This document shows positions 45,275 to 54,188 of a DNA stretch of 64,000 bases, piece by piece; positions within the stretch are counted from its first letter, which is position 1, and the number at the start of each line of letters is the position of its first letter. The notes beneath the pieces were generated by a model. It searched no databases and was not told where the DNA came from. It worked only from the letters and a program-made list of their open reading frames with translations. The stretch lies in assembly GCF_000739085.1 (NCBI RefSeq), contig NZ_CP009110.1, positions 5,270,001 through 5,334,000 of the forward strand, in the 5' to 3' direction. Made by a program: the position numbers and the translations under genes. Origin of the DNA: Amycolatopsis methanolica 239. Its GTDB lineage: Bacteria; Actinomycetota; Actinomycetes; Mycobacteriales; Pseudonocardiaceae.

Positions 45275-45982
45275 TCAGCGGGCGGCGGCGATCAGCTCTT
45301 TCGCCGCCTCGACATCCAGGGTCTCGTGCACGCCGAAGTCCACGGCCGTCGCCGGGGCCTGCTCTGCCGGGCGCCGGGGCGCGGCGTGCACGTGCCGCAC
45401 GCCGGTGGTCTCCAGCACCTGGCGCACGTTGTGCGGGCGGATCCCGCCGCACGCCATCACCGTCACCCGGTCGCCTGCCAGCTCCGTCATCCGCGCCAGC
45501 AGCGGCGCCCCCTCGACGGCCGTCGCCGCCTGGCCGGAGCTGAGCACGCGCCGCACACCGAGCTCCGCCAGCACCTCCAACGCCGCCAGCGGATCCGCGC
45601 ACACGTCGATCGCCCGGTGGAACGTCACCTCGCGGCCCGCGGCGGCGGCCACCAGCTCCGCCACCACGACCCGGTCGACCTCGCCGGCCGCGGTCAGCGC
45701 CCCGACCACGACGCCCGCCGCTCCGGCCGCGACCGCGTGCCGGACGTCGGCGAGCATCGCGTCCACCTCGGCCGGCGCGTAGCGGAACCCGCCGTCCCGC
45801 GGCCGGATCAGCACGTGCACCCCGGCGCGGGTGCAGCGCGCCAGGGTGGCCGCGAGCAGCCCCGGCCCGGGGGTCAGCCCGCCCAGCGCGCCCGCGGCGC
45901 ACAGCTCGACGCGGTCCGCGCCGAGCCCGTCCGCCGCGATCGCACCGTCCACAGTGTCCGTGCTCAGCTCGACGAAAGCCAC
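45275..45982 (-). CDS. cutC: CutC family TIM-barrel protein
   Basis: A 235-residue protein of the CutC family, historically linked to copper homeostasis although that role is weakly supported in bacteria. Characteristic pieces are ADRVELCAAGALGGLTPG, VHVLIRPRDGGFRY, VTFHRAID and VMACGGIRPHNV. The GTG at 45982 was chosen because the barrel's first strand starts there; the frame extends upstream without a ribosome site. The acyl-CoA dehydrogenase gene ends 19 bases upstream on the same strand. Confidence 0.9.
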   Translation of the reverse strand: MAFVELSTDTVDGAIAADGLGADRVELCAAGALGGLTPGPGLLAATLARCTRAGVHVLIRPRDGGFRYAPAEVDAMLADVRHAVAAGAAGVVVGALTAAGEVDRVVVAELVAAAAGREVTFHRAIDVCADPLAALEVLAELGVRRVLSSGQAATAVEGAPLLARMTELAGDRVTVMACGGIRPHNVRQVLETTGVRHVHAAPRRPAEQAPATAVDFGVHETLDVEAAKELIAAAR

Positions 45983-46001
45983 CGCCGAGTAGTACCACGG
46001 C

Positions 46002-47927
46002 TCAGCTCGTCGTGTATCGCCGCGCGACGTCCTCCGCGGTGGACGCGCCCGCCCGCCAGTCCGCGATCCACGGCCCGGTTCCCTCGCTCGGGTCCAGGAC
46101 GCCCTCCTCCAGCCAGGTGAAGGCGCCGTCCATGACCCGGTCGGTGAGGCGGCGGTCCACGTCATCGGTGTTGCGCCACAGGCCCTCGAACAACGTCTCG
46201 ATCCGCACCCGCGCCTGGCGGCAGAACACGTCGGCCAGCTCGTAGGCGGCCTCGCCCTCCCGGACGTCGTCCTCGCGCTGCATCTCCGCCCGCACGCACG
46301 CCGCGGACATCGCGAACAGCTCGGCGCCGATGTCGACGATCCGGCCGAGGAACCCCTGCCGCTTCTCCAGCCCGGCCTGCCAGCGCGCCATGCCGTAGAA
46401 CGTCGAGCGCGCCAGCTTGCGGGCGGTGCGCTCGACGTAGCGCAGGTGCGGCGCGAGCTGCCCGAACTCGGCGAACGACGTCGGCACCTGGCCGCGGCCG
46501 GTGACCAGCTGCGGCAGCCACTTCGCGTAGAAGCCGCTGGCCTTGGCCGCGGCCTTCGCCTTCGCGGGCAGGTCGGCCTCCAGGTCGGCGAGCGCCCCGG
46601 CGGCCGCGAGGTGCGCGTCCACCGCCTCGCGTGCGATGAGCAGGTGCATGATCTCGGTCGAGCCCTCGAAGATGCGGTTGATCCGCAGGTCGCGCAGCAG
46701 TTGTTCGACGCCGACCGCCCGTTCCCCGCGCGCGGCGAGCGACTGGGCGGTCTCGTAGCCGCGGCCGCCGCGGATCTGCATCAGCTCGTCGGCGATCCTG
46801 CAGGACATTTCGCTGGCGTACAGCTTGGCCAGCGCCGCCTCGATGCGGATGTCGTTGCGCCCCTCGTCGCTCATGTGGCCGGACAGCTCCTGCACGCTCT
46901 CCAGCGCGTACGTGGTCGCGGCGATGAACGAGATCTTGTTCGCCACGGCCGCGTGCCCGGCGATCGGTTTGCCCCACTGCACACGTGCCGCGGACCACTC
47001 GCGGGCGATCTTGAGGCACCACTTGCCGGCGCCGGCGCACATCGACGGGATCGACAGCCGCCCGGTGTTCAGCGTCGCCAGCGCGATCTTCAGTCCCTTG
47101 CCCTCGCCGCCGACGACCGCGTCCGCGGGCACCCGCACCTGGTGGAAGCGGGTCACACCGTTCTCGATGCCACGCAGGCCCATGAACGCGTTGCGCCGCT
47201 CCACGGTGATGCCGGGCGAATCCATCTCGACGATGAACGCGGTGATCCCGCCGCGGCGCCCCTCGCTGCGCGGCACCCGCGCCATCACGACGACCAGTTC
47301 GGCGACGACACCGTTGGTGGTCCACAACTTGACGCCGTTCAGGAGGTACCCGCCGCCCTCGGTGGGGGTCGCGGTGGTCGCCAGGCGCGCCGGGTCGGAG
47401 CCGACGTCGGGCTCGGTGAGCAGGAAGGCGGTGACCGCGCCCTTCGCGCAGCGCGGCAGGAACTTCGCCTTCTGCTCGGGCGTGCCTGCCAGCTTCAGCG
47501 GTTCCGGCACGCCGATCGACTGGTGCGCCGACAGCAGCACGCCCAGCGTCGGGTGCACCGAGCCGAGCAACGCCAGCGCGCGGTTATAGGCGACCTGGGA
47601 CAGCCCGAGGCCGCCGTACTCCTCCGGGATCTTGATCCCGAAGCAGCCCAGCTCGGCCAGGCCCTTGACGTACTCGTCCGGGATGCGCGCCTCCCGCTCG
47701 ATGACGGCGCCGTCGAGGGTTTCGGCGTACTCCCGCAGGCGGGTGAGGAACTGTTCGGCCTTCTTCGCGACCGCGGGTTCGGCACGCGGGTGGGGGTGGA
47801 CGAGGTCGAGCCGGAACCGCCCGAGGTAGAGCTCCTTGGCGAACGACGGCTTGCGCCAGCCGCTCTCCCTGGCCTCCTCGGCGACCGCGCGGGCTTCCTT
47901 CTCCGTCACCTTCGGCTGATCAACCAC
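46002..47927 (-). CDS. Acyl-CoA dehydrogenase with C-terminal extension
   Basis: A 641-residue flavoenzyme for the first oxidation of fatty-acid beta-oxidation. The first 430 residues are the standard fold (FLLTEPDVGSDPARL, KLWTTNG, GLRGIENG, RIFEGSTEI with the catalytic glutamate region). About 200 further residues resemble the extension of very-long-chain enzymes (VLCAD/ACAD9 and mycobacterial FadE types). GTG start with GAGGAGG upstream. It is divergent from the patatin gene, 153 bases apart, which hints at a shared lipid theme. Confidence 0.92.
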   Translation of the reverse strand: MVDQPKVTEKEARAVAEEARESGWRKPSFAKELYLGRFRLDLVHPHPRAEPAVAKKAEQFLTRLREYAETLDGAVIEREARIPDEYVKGLAELGCFGIKIPEEYGGLGLSQVAYNRALALLGSVHPTLGVLLSAHQSIGVPEPLKLAGTPEQKAKFLPRCAKGAVTAFLLTEPDVGSDPARLATTATPTEGGGYLLNGVKLWTTNGVVAELVVVMARVPRSEGRRGGITAFIVEMDSPGITVERRNAFMGLRGIENGVTRFHQVRVPADAVVGGEGKGLKIALATLNTGRLSIPSMCAGAGKWCLKIAREWSAARVQWGKPIAGHAAVANKISFIAATTYALESVQELSGHMSDEGRNDIRIEAALAKLYASEMSCRIADELMQIRGGRGYETAQSLAARGERAVGVEQLLRDLRINRIFEGSTEIMHLLIAREAVDAHLAAAGALADLEADLPAKAKAAAKASGFYAKWLPQLVTGRGQVPTSFAEFGQLAPHLRYVERTARKLARSTFYGMARWQAGLEKRQGFLGRIVDIGAELFAMSAACVRAEMQREDDVREGEAAYELADVFCRQARVRIETLFEGLWRNTDDVDRRLTDRVMDGAFTWLEEGVLDPSEGTGPWIADWRAGASTAEDVARRYTTS

Positions 47928-48080
47928 CGAACACCTCCTCGGTGCGCCGTCAAGACATTGTGACCAGTGTTACTCACCGGTAGCGCGAACGGAAGCCCCT
48001 CGACCGGGGTGGTGAATGCCACCACGCCTCCGATGGCGGCGCGCGGGGGCGCGGGGCACCATGCGAGTGGAGGTGGTCCG

Positions 48081-48950
48081 ATGCCCGAGGTCGCCCTGCC
48101 CCGCCCGGTCGGGTTCGTGCTCGGCGGGGGCGGCAGCCTGGGTGCGATGCAGGTCGGGATGCTGCGTGCCCTCACCGAGGCCGGGATCCGGCCCGACCTG
48201 GTCGTCGGCACGTCGGTGGGGTCACTCAACGGCGCGGTGCTCGCGCTGGACCCGGACGACGCCGGCGAACGGCTGCGCAAGACGTGGACCCACATGACCC
48301 GCCACGAGGCGTTCCCGGGCGGGGTCCTCAGCCAGGTCCGCACCCTGCGGCACAGCAAGACCCACCTCTTCCCGAACATCGGGCTGGCCACGATCGTCGA
48401 CGACCACCTCGGGCCGGGCACCACGTTCGAGGACCTCGCGCTGCCGCTGGGCGTCGTCGCGACCGACGTGGACACCGCGGAGGCGCGCCTGTTCACCTCC
48501 GGCGACCTGCGGCCGCCACTGCTGGCGAGCGCGGCGATCCCGGGCATCTACCCGCCGGTCGAGCACGACGGGCGCCTGCTCTATGACGGCGGCCTGGTGG
48601 CGAACGTGCCGATGCGGCAGGCGCTGGTGCTCGGCGCGCGGTCGCTCGTCGTGCTGGACTGCGCCTTCCCCGGCCAGATCCCGTCGCCGCCGCAGACGTT
48701 CGCCGAGGTGCTGATGTACACAGCGATGGTGAGCATGCGGAACCAGGCCGTGCTGGAGGCGCCGATCGCGGCGGCGGAGGTGCCGGTGGTCTACCTGCCG
48801 GGGCCGCGTCCGGTGCGGCTGAGCCCGCTGGACTTCAGCCGCACCGAGGAGCTGACCGACCTGGCGTTCGAGGCCGCGCGGATCTACCTGGACGGCCTGG
48901 TGATCGACGGGCCCGGTCTCTACGGCGGCCCCGGGGTCAAGATCGGGTGA
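48081..48950 (+). CDS. Patatin-like phospholipase
   Basis: A 289-residue serine hydrolase of the RssA/patatin type. Oxyanion loop GGGGSLGAMQVGML, nucleophile elbow GTSVGSLNGA and catalytic aspartate in LLYDGGLVANVP are all present. There is no signal peptide, so it is cytoplasmic or membrane-associated. The ATG at 48081 has GGAGGT seven bases upstream, and the upstream open frame is rejected. It likely hydrolyses phospholipid or acyl esters and is divergent from the acyl-CoA dehydrogenase that could use released fatty acids (inference). Confidence 0.92.
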   Translation: MPEVALPRPVGFVLGGGGSLGAMQVGMLRALTEAGIRPDLVVGTSVGSLNGAVLALDPDDAGERLRKTWTHMTRHEAFPGGVLSQVRTLRHSKTHLFPNIGLATIVDDHLGPGTTFEDLALPLGVVATDVDTAEARLFTSGDLRPPLLASAAIPGIYPPVEHDGRLLYDGGLVANVPMRQALVLGARSLVVLDCAFPGQIPSPPQTFAEVLMYTAMVSMRNQAVLEAPIAAAEVPVVYLPGPRPVRLSPLDFSRTEELTDLAFEAARIYLDGLVIDGPGLYGGPGVKIG

Positions 48951-49046
48951 CGCGGACCACTCCGGGACAACAAACCGGGTGAGGGCACGTCTATCCGGGC
49001 GCGGTAGTTTTGCTTTCTCACCCACTATTTCCCAAAAAGAGACCAC

Positions 49047-50270
49047 ATGACAGTCAAGAAGACTTTACTTTTCGCCCGCAGCGCGCCGATCACGGCTGGA
49101 CTGCTCGCGGTGGCGCTCTTTTTGTCGGCCTGCAGTTCCGGCAATTCGGGCAATACGAACAACGGCGGCACGGCTGCGCCCGGCACGCCGAGCCAGGCGG
49201 CCGCGGTCTCCGTTTCCATCGAACCCGCGAACGGGAAGAACATCAGCCCGGTCACGCCAATCGTGGTGAAGGCGGCGAACGGCACGCTCACGGACGTGAC
49301 CGTCCAGAACACCGCGAAGCACACCACCGTGAAGGGCGAGTTCTCGGCGGACAAGACCACCTGGACCTCGTCGGAACCGCTCGGGTACGGCAGCACCTAC
49401 ACGATCGACGCGCACGGCGCGGACCGCAGCGGCAAGACCGTCGAGCAGCAGGGCCAGGTGACCACGGTGTCGCCGTCGAAGCAGGCGAACCCGAACATGA
49501 TCCCCGCGCCGGCTTCGGTGGCCCAGACGGGTGTCGGCGTCGGGCAGCCGGTCGTCTTCCAGTTCAGCTACCCGGTGAAGAACAAGGCGGACGTGGAAAA
49601 GCAGCTGTCGGTGGTGTCGAATCCGCCGCAGGAGGGCAGCTGGTACTGGATCGACGACAAGAACGTGCATTACCGGCCGAAGGAGTACTGGCAGCCGGGT
49701 ACGACGCTGACCGTTTCGGCGAAGATCTACGGTGTCGATTTCGGCAACGGCGTCTACGGCGCGGAGGACCGCACGGAGACCTACCACGTGCACGATTCCT
49801 GGATCGCGAAAGCCGACGGCAACACCGAGCAGATGCAGATCTTCCACAACGGCCAGGTGGTGAAGACCATGCCGATTTCGATGGGCAAGGACGCCACCCC
49901 GACGCACCTCGGCGCGCACGTCATTTCGTTCAAGGCCGAGAGCTACACGATGGACTCCTGCACCTACGGCGTCTGCCAGGGCGATCCGAAGTGGTACCGG
50001 TCCGAGGAGAAATGGACCGAGCGCATCTCCAACGACGGCGAGTTCGTCCACGAGAACCCGAACAGCGTGGGCGCGCAGGGGAACTCGAACGTGTCGCACG
50101 GCTGCATCAACCTCAACGCCGAGAACGCCGAGTGGTTCTTCCACAACCTGGGGCTGGGTGACGTGGTCGAGGTGTCCAACTCCGGCGGGCAGCAGCTGCC
50201 GGTGTGGGACCTCTACGGCGACTGGGCGCTGTCGTGGGAGCAGTGGCAGCAGGGCAGCGCACTGAAGTGA
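49047..50270 (+). CDS. Lipoprotein L,D-transpeptidase
   Basis: A 407-residue cell-wall cross-linking enzyme making 3-3 bonds in peptidoglycan, like the mycobacterial Ldt proteins. Lipoprotein signal with lipobox LSAC, two Ig-like domains (about residues 50-145 and 150-250), then the YkuD catalytic domain ending in SNVSHGCINL with the nucleophilic cysteine. An extra C-terminal segment (WDLYGDWALSWEQWQQ) closes the fold. Codon 7 is TTA, rare in such genomes, and the upstream region is AT-rich. It is followed by a sirtuin gene after 39 bases. Confidence 0.94.
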   Translation: MTVKKTLLFARSAPITAGLLAVALFLSACSSGNSGNTNNGGTAAPGTPSQAAAVSVSIEPANGKNISPVTPIVVKAANGTLTDVTVQNTAKHTTVKGEFSADKTTWTSSEPLGYGSTYTIDAHGADRSGKTVEQQGQVTTVSPSKQANPNMIPAPASVAQTGVGVGQPVVFQFSYPVKNKADVEKQLSVVSNPPQEGSWYWIDDKNVHYRPKEYWQPGTTLTVSAKIYGVDFGNGVYGAEDRTETYHVHDSWIAKADGNTEQMQIFHNGQVVKTMPISMGKDATPTHLGAHVISFKAESYTMDSCTYGVCQGDPKWYRSEEKWTERISNDGEFVHENPNSVGAQGNSNVSHGCINLNAENAEWFFHNLGLGDVVEVSNSGGQQLPVWDLYGDWALSWEQWQQGSALK

Positions 50271-50309
50271 CGTGTGGTGATCGCGGTTCCGGGGCGGCAC
50301 GATGGGGGC

Positions 50310-51065
50310 ATGACTGCCCCGGAACTCGATCACGCGCGACGGCTCGTGGACGGCGCTTCGCGGATCGTCGCGCTCACCGGCGCCGGTGTCTCCACCGATT
50401 CGGGCATCCCGGACTTCCGGGGCCCGCAGGGGGTGTGGACGAAGAACCCGGACGCCGAGAAGCTGTCGCACATCGACGACTACGTCGCCAGCCGCGAGGT
50501 GCGTGAGCAGTCGTGGCAGGCCAGGCTCGACCACCCCGGGTGGTGGGCCAGGCCGAACGCGGCGCACCTGGCCCTGGTCGACCTGGAACGGCAGGGCAGG
50601 CTGTCGGCGATCCTCACGCAGAACATCGACGGGCTGCACCAGAAGGCCGGGAACTCGCCGGACCGGGTGGTCGAACTGCACGGCACGATGGCCGACACGA
50701 TCTGCCTGGCGTGCGACGACCGCCGCGACATGCACGAGACGCTGGACCGCGTGCGGGCCGGGGAGTCCGACCCGGAGTGCGAGATCTGCGGCGGCATACT
50801 GAAGTCCGCGACGGTGTCCTTCGGTCAGATGCTCGACCCGGAGGTGGTGGACCGCGCCCGCAAGGCCGCCGAGACGTGCGACCTGATGCTGGCGCTGGGG
50901 ACCTCGCTGACCGTGCACCCGGCCGCGGGCCTGGTGGACATCGCGGCGGCCGCCGGGGCGCCGGTGATCATCGTGAACGCCTCCGAAACGCCGTACGACG
51001 ACGTGGCGACCGTCGTGTTGCGTGAGCCGCTGGGCGAGGTCCTGCCGAAGCTGGTCAGTCGCTGA
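50310..51065 (+). CDS. cobB: NAD-dependent protein deacylase (sirtuin)
   Basis: A 251-residue class III Sir2 enzyme that removes acyl groups from lysines using NAD+. The NAD motifs are ALTGAGVSTDSGIPDFRG and TQNIDGLH, the catalytic histidine lies in VELHGTM, and zinc is held by CLAC and CEIC pairs. Starts at ATG 50310. It follows the transpeptidase gene on the same strand and overlaps the 3' end of the convergent LtrA gene by 11 bases. Targets are not deducible. Confidence 0.93.
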   Translation: MTAPELDHARRLVDGASRIVALTGAGVSTDSGIPDFRGPQGVWTKNPDAEKLSHIDDYVASREVREQSWQARLDHPGWWARPNAAHLALVDLERQGRLSAILTQNIDGLHQKAGNSPDRVVELHGTMADTICLACDDRRDMHETLDRVRAGESDPECEICGGILKSATVSFGQMLDPEVVDRARKAAETCDLMLALGTSLTVHPAAGLVDIAAAAGAPVIIVNASETPYDDVATVVLREPLGEVLPKLVSR

Positions 51066-52233
51066 CCGGTTCGCCGTGACTGGCGATCACCGTGGTGGCC
51101 ACCAGCGCCGCGACGACCAGCGCGGTCAGGTACACCGGCACCGGCGTGAACGACACGCCCAGCGCCAGCACCGCGGCGAGCGGGAAGCCGATCGCGATCG
51201 GGCGGCACTCGTTGCGCGGTCCGACGTGCAGCAGCCACACGCTGACCAGGAACACCGCCACGGGCACGGTCGGGGCGAACGCGGCGACCAGCTCGGGCGC
51301 GTGCCCGGTGTGGGTTTCGTGGTCCAGCGCGACCTCGATGCCGACGCCGACCGCGGCCGCCGATGTGAAGATCAGGTAGTGGCCGTAGCCCCACGCGTAG
51401 CCGTACTTGAACTGGGCGAGCCGCTGGTGGCCGGGCTGGTCGAAGTACAGCCACCACATTCCGAACACCAGGACCAGCCCGGCCAGCGCGAGGAACACCA
51501 GGTTCAGCACGTCGTGACCGGTGTCGATGGCCTCGCGGACCGCGTTCGTCGCGCCGAAGATCGTTTCGCCGAGCACGATCAGCGTGAACAGGCCGTACCG
51601 TTCGGCGATGTGGTGGTGGTGCCACTTGGTCGGCGTGCGGCGCTCGGCCCAGACCGGCACGAGCAGCTCGGCCGCGGCGAGCACCAGGAAACTGGGCAGG
51701 AACCACGATTCGGGCACCGCGAGCCGCGCGATCCAGCCTGCCTGCACGATCGTGATGCCCAGCGCGTACCGCAGCGCCGTCGGCCGGCATTCGGGCGCGC
51801 TGCGGGCGGCCCGCAGCCACTGCGCGACCATCGCCAGCCGCATCAGCACGTACCCGATCACGATGACGGTGAAGTCGTCGGAGAACGCCTTCCCCACGCC
51901 GGCGGCGACGACCAGCGCGCCGGCGATCTGCACGAACGTCAGCAGCCGGTAGGGGCCGTCGTCGGTGTCGAACGCCGAGGCGAACCAGGTGAAGTTGACC
52001 CAGCCCCACCAGATCGCGAAGAACACGAGCAGGAAGCTCAGCACACCGTGGCCGACGTGGTTCTCCGACAACGCGTGGTGCAGTTCCGCCGCGGCCTGGC
52101 CGACCGCGACGACGAAACACAGGTCGAACAACAATTCCAGCGGCGTCGCCGCGCGGTGCTCCTCGTCGCGGTTCCGCGCGGTCATCGGCCGGTACCAGAC
52201 GCGGTACCGGCGGTTGGCGGGCGCCACGGACAT
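51055..52233 (-). CDS. Low-temperature-requirement protein A (LtrA) family membrane protein
   Basis: A 392-residue polytopic protein with about ten to eleven helices. The family signature is ATPLELLFDLCFVVAV near the N-terminus, followed by FFAIWWGWVNFTWFAS and, later, ERYGLFTLIVLGETIFG. LtrA was named after a Listeria cold-sensitive mutant; the transported compound or role is unknown. The start at ATG 52233 is supported by the family start region. It is convergent with the sirtuin gene. Confidence 0.9.
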   Translation of the reverse strand: MSVAPANRRYRVWYRPMTARNRDEEHRAATPLELLFDLCFVVAVGQAAAELHHALSENHVGHGVLSFLLVFFAIWWGWVNFTWFASAFDTDDGPYRLLTFVQIAGALVVAAGVGKAFSDDFTVIVIGYVLMRLAMVAQWLRAARSAPECRPTALRYALGITIVQAGWIARLAVPESWFLPSFLVLAAAELLVPVWAERRTPTKWHHHHIAERYGLFTLIVLGETIFGATNAVREAIDTGHDVLNLVFLALAGLVLVFGMWWLYFDQPGHQRLAQFKYGYAWGYGHYLIFTSAAAVGVGIEVALDHETHTGHAPELVAAFAPTVPVAVFLVSVWLLHVGPRNECRPIAIGFPLAAVLALGVSFTPVPVYLTALVVAALVATTVIASHGEPVSD

Positions 52234-52536
52234 GCCTCACCCCTCCCGGTCGGCTGCTGTCCGCCTCATCCCAGCACACACGACAGGTGGGCCCGGCTCC
52301 CCCTCGTCCGGGCCCACCCACGTGGGTGCCTTCCTGCCGCCGTACGATCCCCCGCGGACGCCGACGGTACCGGGCCGGGCGTGACCCTGAGTGTCCGATC
52401 TCGAGAGCCCGGAGCGCGGTCCCCATCCCCGGAACCCGCTCCACATTGCCACTGTCCGTAGCTGATCCCCGCACCGTGAAGGCAAGTCAAGGTTTACCTG
52501 GTCGCTCTCTGTAGATCTAGCACCTTCGGGGAAGTC
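52234..52536. other. Intergenic region without recognised features
   Basis: These 303 bases contain the promoter region of the LtrA gene and the 3' flank of the MFS gene. The part around 52495-52560 is relatively AT-rich (TGTAGATCTAGCACC, CACTCATATGGAG). No hairpin, repeat or credible gene was seen. Confidence 0.5.
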
Positions 52537-54006
52537 TCACTCATATGGAGCAGCAGGTGTGGCGCTGAGTAGTTGATCATTAGAGGCGCGTGCTCGCCGG
52601 GCGCGAAGTTCGGCGATCCCGAGCCCCAGCGCGAAGAGGACAATACCGGCGGCACACACCAGCGAGACCGCGAGCGCGGCCGGGAAGTCGTTGCCGGACA
52701 CGGGCAGGACCGCCCGGAACACCGACGCGAGCACCGCGGTGCCGATCGCCGTGCCGATCCGCTGCCCCGTCTGCAACGCACCCCCGGCGACCCCGGCCAT
52801 CCGGGTCGGCACGCACTCCAGCGTCAGCGTCGTGTTGGGCGAAATCACCATGCCACCGCCGGTCCCGGCCACCAGCAGGGGCAACGCGACCACCAGACCC
52901 AGGTCCTGCCCGGGCGCGAGCCACGCCAGCAGCGCGACGACACCCAGCCCCAACGCCACCAGCGACAGGCCGGTGACCGTGAGGCGGCGCCCCCACCGCG
53001 CGACGAGCCGTCCCGCCACCGCCGCGGAAACCGCCGCCCCCACCGCGAACGGCGTCACCGCCAGCCCGGACTCCAGCGGCGTGTAACCGAGGCCCTGCTG
53101 GAAGAACATCGCGAACACCAGCCAGATCCCGGCGAACCCGCAGAAGTACACCGCGCCGATCAGCGCACCCGGGGTGTAGCCAGGAGTTTCGGTGAACAAC
53201 CGAACGTCCATCAACGGCGTGCGCTCGTGCCGCACCACGCGCCGCTCCCAGCGGACGAACGCGAACCCGAACACTGCCGCGACCGGGAACAACCACCACA
53301 ACCGCCGCACACCGTCCGCTTCGGACTCCACCAGCGGCAGCAGCACCCCCAGCACGGCGAGCCCGAGCAGCAGCACACCGGGGAAGTCGATCTCGGACCG
53401 CAGCCGCGCGGGACGGCCCTCGGCACGCGGCAACAACCGCAGCGCCAGGACGAACGCGAAAGCCCCGATCGGCACGTTCACGTAGAACACCCAGCGCCAG
53501 CCCTGCTCCTCACCGAACACGGCGAGGATGAGACCGCCCAGCACCGGCCCGACCGCCGTGGAGATACCGACCACCGACCCGAACGCGCCGAACGCCTTGC
53601 CCCGCTCCGCGCCGCGGAACAGGTCCTGGATCAGCCCCGTGTTCTGCGGCGTGAGCAACCCGGCCGCGCACCCCTGCAGCAACCGCGCGACCACCAGCAC
53701 CTCGCCCGTCGGCGCGGCACCCGCGAACGCGCTCATCGCCACGAAACCCGCCAGTGCGATGAGGAACATCCGGCGCCTGCCCAGGGCGTCGCCGAGACGG
53801 CCGCCCGAGACGAGGACCAGGCCGAAGGTGAGCGCGTAGCCCGAGACCACCCACTGCGCGGTGCCGGCGTCGCCACCGATCCCCTTCTGGATGGACGGCA
53901 GGGCCACGTTCACGATGTTGACGTCCAGCAGGCCCATGAACCCCGCCGTGAGGGTGACGGCCAGGGCTTTCCAGCGGCGTGGGTCCGGTTGGTCGGTGAG
54001 GGTCAC
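52537..54006 (-). CDS. MFS drug exporter, DHA2 (EmrB/QacA) type
   Basis: A 489-residue proton-coupled exporter with 14 predicted helices. The N-terminus has GFMGLLDVNIVNVALPSI (motif D1), QWVVSGYALTFGLVL, GRLGDALGRRRMFLIAL (motif A) and GVSTAVGPVLGG-like motif C (GISTAVGPVLGGLIL). Substrate is probably a hydrophobic drug or metabolite. The GTG at 54006 has no clear ribosome site. It lies downstream of dnaE on the same strand, separated by a hairpin; no regulator is adjacent. Confidence 0.92.
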   Translation of the reverse strand: MTLTDQPDPRRWKALAVTLTAGFMGLLDVNIVNVALPSIQKGIGGDAGTAQWVVSGYALTFGLVLVSGGRLGDALGRRRMFLIALAGFVAMSAFAGAAPTGEVLVVARLLQGCAAGLLTPQNTGLIQDLFRGAERGKAFGAFGSVVGISTAVGPVLGGLILAVFGEEQGWRWVFYVNVPIGAFAFVLALRLLPRAEGRPARLRSEIDFPGVLLLGLAVLGVLLPLVESEADGVRRLWWLFPVAAVFGFAFVRWERRVVRHERTPLMDVRLFTETPGYTPGALIGAVYFCGFAGIWLVFAMFFQQGLGYTPLESGLAVTPFAVGAAVSAAVAGRLVARWGRRLTVTGLSLVALGLGVVALLAWLAPGQDLGLVVALPLLVAGTGGGMVISPNTTLTLECVPTRMAGVAGGALQTGQRIGTAIGTAVLASVFRAVLPVSGNDFPAALAVSLVCAAGIVLFALGLGIAELRARRARASNDQLLSATPAAPYE

Positions 54007-54054
54007 TCATCCATGGTGGCCTTTGGGTCCGGGTCGCGCGCGCTACGCGGGTTT

Positions 54055-54092
54055 CTCAATCGCCGGCTTCGCGTCGCTACGCCCCGATTGAG
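54055..54092 (-). terminator. Hairpin downstream of dnaE
   Basis: CTCAATCG and CGATTGAG (8 pairs) enclose 22 bases. It lies about 100 bases past the dnaE stop, before the MFS gene. The flanks contain the near-repeat CGCTACGC twice. Stability is modest. Confidence 0.45.
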
Positions 54093-54188
54093 CCCTCCCG
54101 AACCCGATCTTTCAGTGTTCGGTTGCCGGAGAGGGGGGCTCGGGGAGTGGTCGGCGTTCGTTGCCTGGTGTCCGTTGGTTCTCCTTGT

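Noticed and set aside
47935-47985. Fatty-acid regulator operator near TTACTCACCGGTAGC before the acyl-CoA dehydrogenase
   Set aside because: ACCGGT is only a 6-base palindrome and the flanks do not form a convincing dyad matching a regulator I know.
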